Part shown: positions 61,258-64,000 of the stretch, piece after piece | How positions within the stretch are numbered: the first letter of the stretch is position 1 | Layout of the letters: every line of letters begins with the position of its first letter | Source: Chrysomallon squamiferum | Lineage: Eukaryota; Mollusca; Gastropoda; Neomphalida; Peltospiridae | Assembly: GCA_012295275.1 (NCBI GenBank) | Contig: CM022673.1 | Location: 698,501 to 762,500 of the forward strand | Length of the DNA: 64,000 bases | Reading direction: 5' to 3' | Notes under the pieces: model-generated | Told to the model about the DNA's origin: nothing | The model's input: the letters and a program-made list of their open reading frames with translations, nothing else | The model's database searches: none | Made by a program: the position numbers and the translations under genes

Positions 61258-61345
61258 GTATGTATGTATGTATGTAAGAATGTGTATGCATGTATGTAAG
61301 AATGTGTATGTATGTATGTAAGAATGTGTATGCATGTATGTAAGT
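61258..61345. repeat. 22-bp minisatellite, three to four copies
   Basis: AAGAATGTGTATGCATGTAT units begin at 61,276, 61,298 and 61,320, exactly 22 bases apart, the middle one with GTATGT in place of GCATGT. They grow out of a (TATG)n run. Confidence 0.9.
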
Positions 61346-62481
61346 CTATATGTGTGTGTATGTCTATATATCTGTTCGTCTATGTGAACTACCTGTTTTT
61401 GAATACCAGACATTTGATCTAAACTGAGTATTTGTTAAACATTTAGTTTTTCTATATCTAAATAAATAAAAAAAAAAATAATAATTACAGGTTTATAACA
61501 GTTTAATGGAATACTGTGTAAAAATTAAAATTAATTTCCATTTACAAAGGTATCTGTCAAGTGTATAATTAAATGGATTTTATCTCAGTATTATAATTGT
61601 AATGTTTCCTAGAAAATAACGTGAGATAATTTGAAATGTATTGATTACTCAGGTGTATTCAGTATGTATGTATTTAAAACCAATACGTCACTATGGGCAT
61701 TTGCTGAGGTGTGGTCTTAAAAAGTATTAAGTGGAATTCGATTAAAAGAAATTCAGTTCATTTCTGTTGATATTGCCTTACCAAACAGACATTTCCTGAA
61801 CATTCAGTTAAAAAGTTTAATCCAATATGAAAAACATAATTTTCAGTTAATATTTCAATTTGAAGGCGCTAACTCAACTTAATTTATTTTTAACAATTAA
61901 TCAGCACTATCTTTTAGAACATATAATTAATGTTCAGTACATTATATACCATAGCCTTTCGTTTTAATTAGTACAAAATAATCAGATCTAAAAAGATATG
62001 GTCACAATTGTATTGTATTGTGTTCAAAATATAATGATTTAATTTCTGTAAAATAGCATTAAAAGTTGCTAATTGATTTAGCATAAAAAAAAATACATAA
62101 CATTCTTGAGGTTAAAATTTTGATACATCATGTGTTTTATTGAATTTTTTTTTTAAATTTAAACATTAATAAACTTTTACATTTTCTCCATATTCTTGAA
62201 TACTCCATCATGCAAGAAGACTTGGGCAACCCTTTTTATTGTATGTTGTTTTTAAAAAACACACATAGTCGTGTACTTAGGCTGAGAAAACAGACAGTGT
62301 TACATAATGTTTGAAAAACACAAACACAGAGACACATACACACACACACCCCCCAAAAAAAAAAACCCCCAGCAACATCAACGAAACAAACAAAACAAAA
62401 AAAAACATAAAAAGGGTCTATGTTGTATTTTTTTTTATCTCTAAAGTAAAAACAAATTCCTTAACAATCTTCACCTTTTAG

Positions 62482-62634
62482 GAAGGACAGGCAGACAATA
62501 AATTACGTTTCACTTTTCCAATTGGAATATCAGAGTCGATTCTTAATGGCAATTTCACAGAGACAATTTCTCCTTTGTCGTTTGAAACTGAAGCCCCGCA
62601 CACAGACCTTAACCCAACTGGCAGATTCCGTTGA
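62482..62634 (+). other. Exon-like open segment, possible terminal exon
   Basis: After ATCTTCACCTTTTAG a 51-codon frame runs to TGA (beginning EGQADNKLRFTFPIGISES). A second plus-strand frame is open to TAA further on, and one minus-strand frame is also open, so part of this comes simply from low stop-codon density in a GC-richer patch. No upstream exon was found and the protein is not recognised. A conserved non-coding element is an alternative. Confidence 0.22.
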
Positions 62635-62639
62635 GACAA

Positions 62640-64000
62640 ATTACTTCATTTATTAATAGTTACCGGCAATTTCCCCCCGTAATGACAATCACTGCAACGT
62701 TGACATTCGAGAAAATCTCCAGACGAGATCATCTGATTTTTTCCTATGTTCGTTAATTACTTTTTAATTATTACAATTTGTTAACGAATATTTTCTTTTT
62801 ATTACGTCGTCTGCAAGGTTTGGACTTGTCTGGAGCAGTGCTTTTCTCAATGATCTTTTCACATTTGTTATTTATTTTATTTTTGTTTCTAATTTTTTTT
62901 TTTTTTTTAAAGAACGAAAGAAAATAAAGAATCTAGAGAAACTTTTATATGCCTTTTAATTAATTAATAAACAGAAAACAAATCTTAGATTAACATTATT
63001 TTGTTTAATCCGCTACAACAAGTTGTCGAATTAAAATTTAATAACTAAAATCTTTACTGAAGATAACCAGTGGTTTCATTTTTTATTTTTTTTGTTTTTC
63101 CTCATTTTTTCTCACTGTTTGCAAACAAACAAACAAACAAACAGACAACAGCAACTCGCGTTACGAAGAAGCATGACCTCTTGTTTTTATAAGTTCAGAA
63201 ACCTGGACTCAGTTTATGCTATTACTGTTGATTAATGTACCTCCAAGGTAAAGCATTACTTAGTTTCTATAGGTAGATTAATTAGTTCACTTGTATTTCC
63301 ACATTCGTTCAAAAGAAACGGATCGGCTACATTTCTACATTTATCCTATTAGTTTTGTTCTTAATCATTGTGAGTGGATTTTTGTCCAGTAAAATTTGGA
63401 ATCCTTCTATGTAAACTGTCACTCTTAAAAATAATAATCAGCTGTTAAAACTATACTGTTATATGGTTTTGTTGAATCTGCTTTACATTTTGTAAAATCA
63501 AATATACCCCTTTTTTAAATACGTTAATTTTTATCTCAGTTCATAATAATAGGAAATATATATTGTAGTGGATTGATAAAAACAGTATGAACACCCAGTA
63601 GAAACTATGAAACTTGGTACATAAATGATTTTATTTTGCAAGTCTATAAATAGTTCAAAAACTGACTAAATAACTGTAATGTTTAACATAAAAATATTGC
63701 CCGTTTATCACCTGTTTCCTTTAAATTTGCACTCACTGTATCTTAAAACCCTTGCATACCATTACAGAATCAGAAACGTATTGGAAGTTAAATATTTACC
63801 AGGCAGGGATGTGTTAAACGACCCCAGAGTCTCCAAGTCAGGATCAGATTGCGATGTTCATGTATTAATTAGGATAATGTTTAATGGCAAAGAGACTTGA
63901 ACAGTATTAGAATTACATGACAAATCTTTTAACTTACTAGACTTTTTTTTTTAGTTTGAATGCTTGAAGCATGTTTGATATCAGTTAAATTCAAAATTTA
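62640..64000. other. Non-coding right flank
   Basis: AT-rich DNA with short (CAAA)n and T runs. The open frame at 63,679-63,900 has no supporting features apart from a weak acceptor (CCATTACAG) near 63,760. Confidence 0.4.

Overview
The window is animal nuclear DNA, AT-rich and crowded with microsatellites. The best guess is a mollusc, probably a gastropod. This rests on three things: exons with GT/AG introns and poly-pyrimidine acceptors, a degraded tRNA-derived SINE head near 40.15-40.25 kb whose box pattern and downstream wording resemble SINEs I know from gastropods, and a predicted amidated neuropeptide. No bacterial, phage or organellar genes are seen. All gene models were built by hand from open frames, splice consensus and intron phase, and none was searched against a database.

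Layout. Bases 1-2,700 are non-coding, AT-rich flank. At 2,931-9,685 (+) a ten-exon gene encodes a complete 420-residue homologue of vertebrate KIAA0930 (DUF2045). This is the firmest call in the window. It is followed by about 4 kb of T-rich DNA that may be its 3' UTR, with a candidate poly(A) signal near 13.91 kb. At 18,830-33,019 (+) a second gene has two alternative first coding exons. One lies downstream of an NRF1-type motif, the other downstream of a TATA box. Both join in frame to the same two 3' exons, giving 156 or 146 residues. The shared part is lysine/arginine-rich and looks like the early helices of a VHS-type domain followed by an acidic/serine-rich tail. In its introns, on the minus strand, lies a possible two-exon membrane-protein gene (29,635-31,906).

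From 33 to 64 kb the window is mostly non-coding. The most interesting object is a minus-strand pair of exons (50,462-50,607 and 38,212-38,267). Their splice sites and phases fit, and they encode a 36-residue peptide bounded by RKK and G-KRRRKR. It carries a CGRP-like Cys2-Cys7 ring and a C-terminal Pro-amide signal, so it looks like a calcitonin/CGRP-type prohormone with two additional cysteines. The upstream signal-peptide exon was not securely found. A few exon-like GC islands (45.6, 53.7, 54.7 and 62.5 kb) are recorded with low confidence.

The rest is simple-sequence DNA: eleven or so (GA/CT)n arrays of about 75-120 bp, long (GT)n, (TA)n, (ATT)n, (TATC)n and (AAAT)n tracts, several short tandem duplications, and inverted repeats able to form hairpins.
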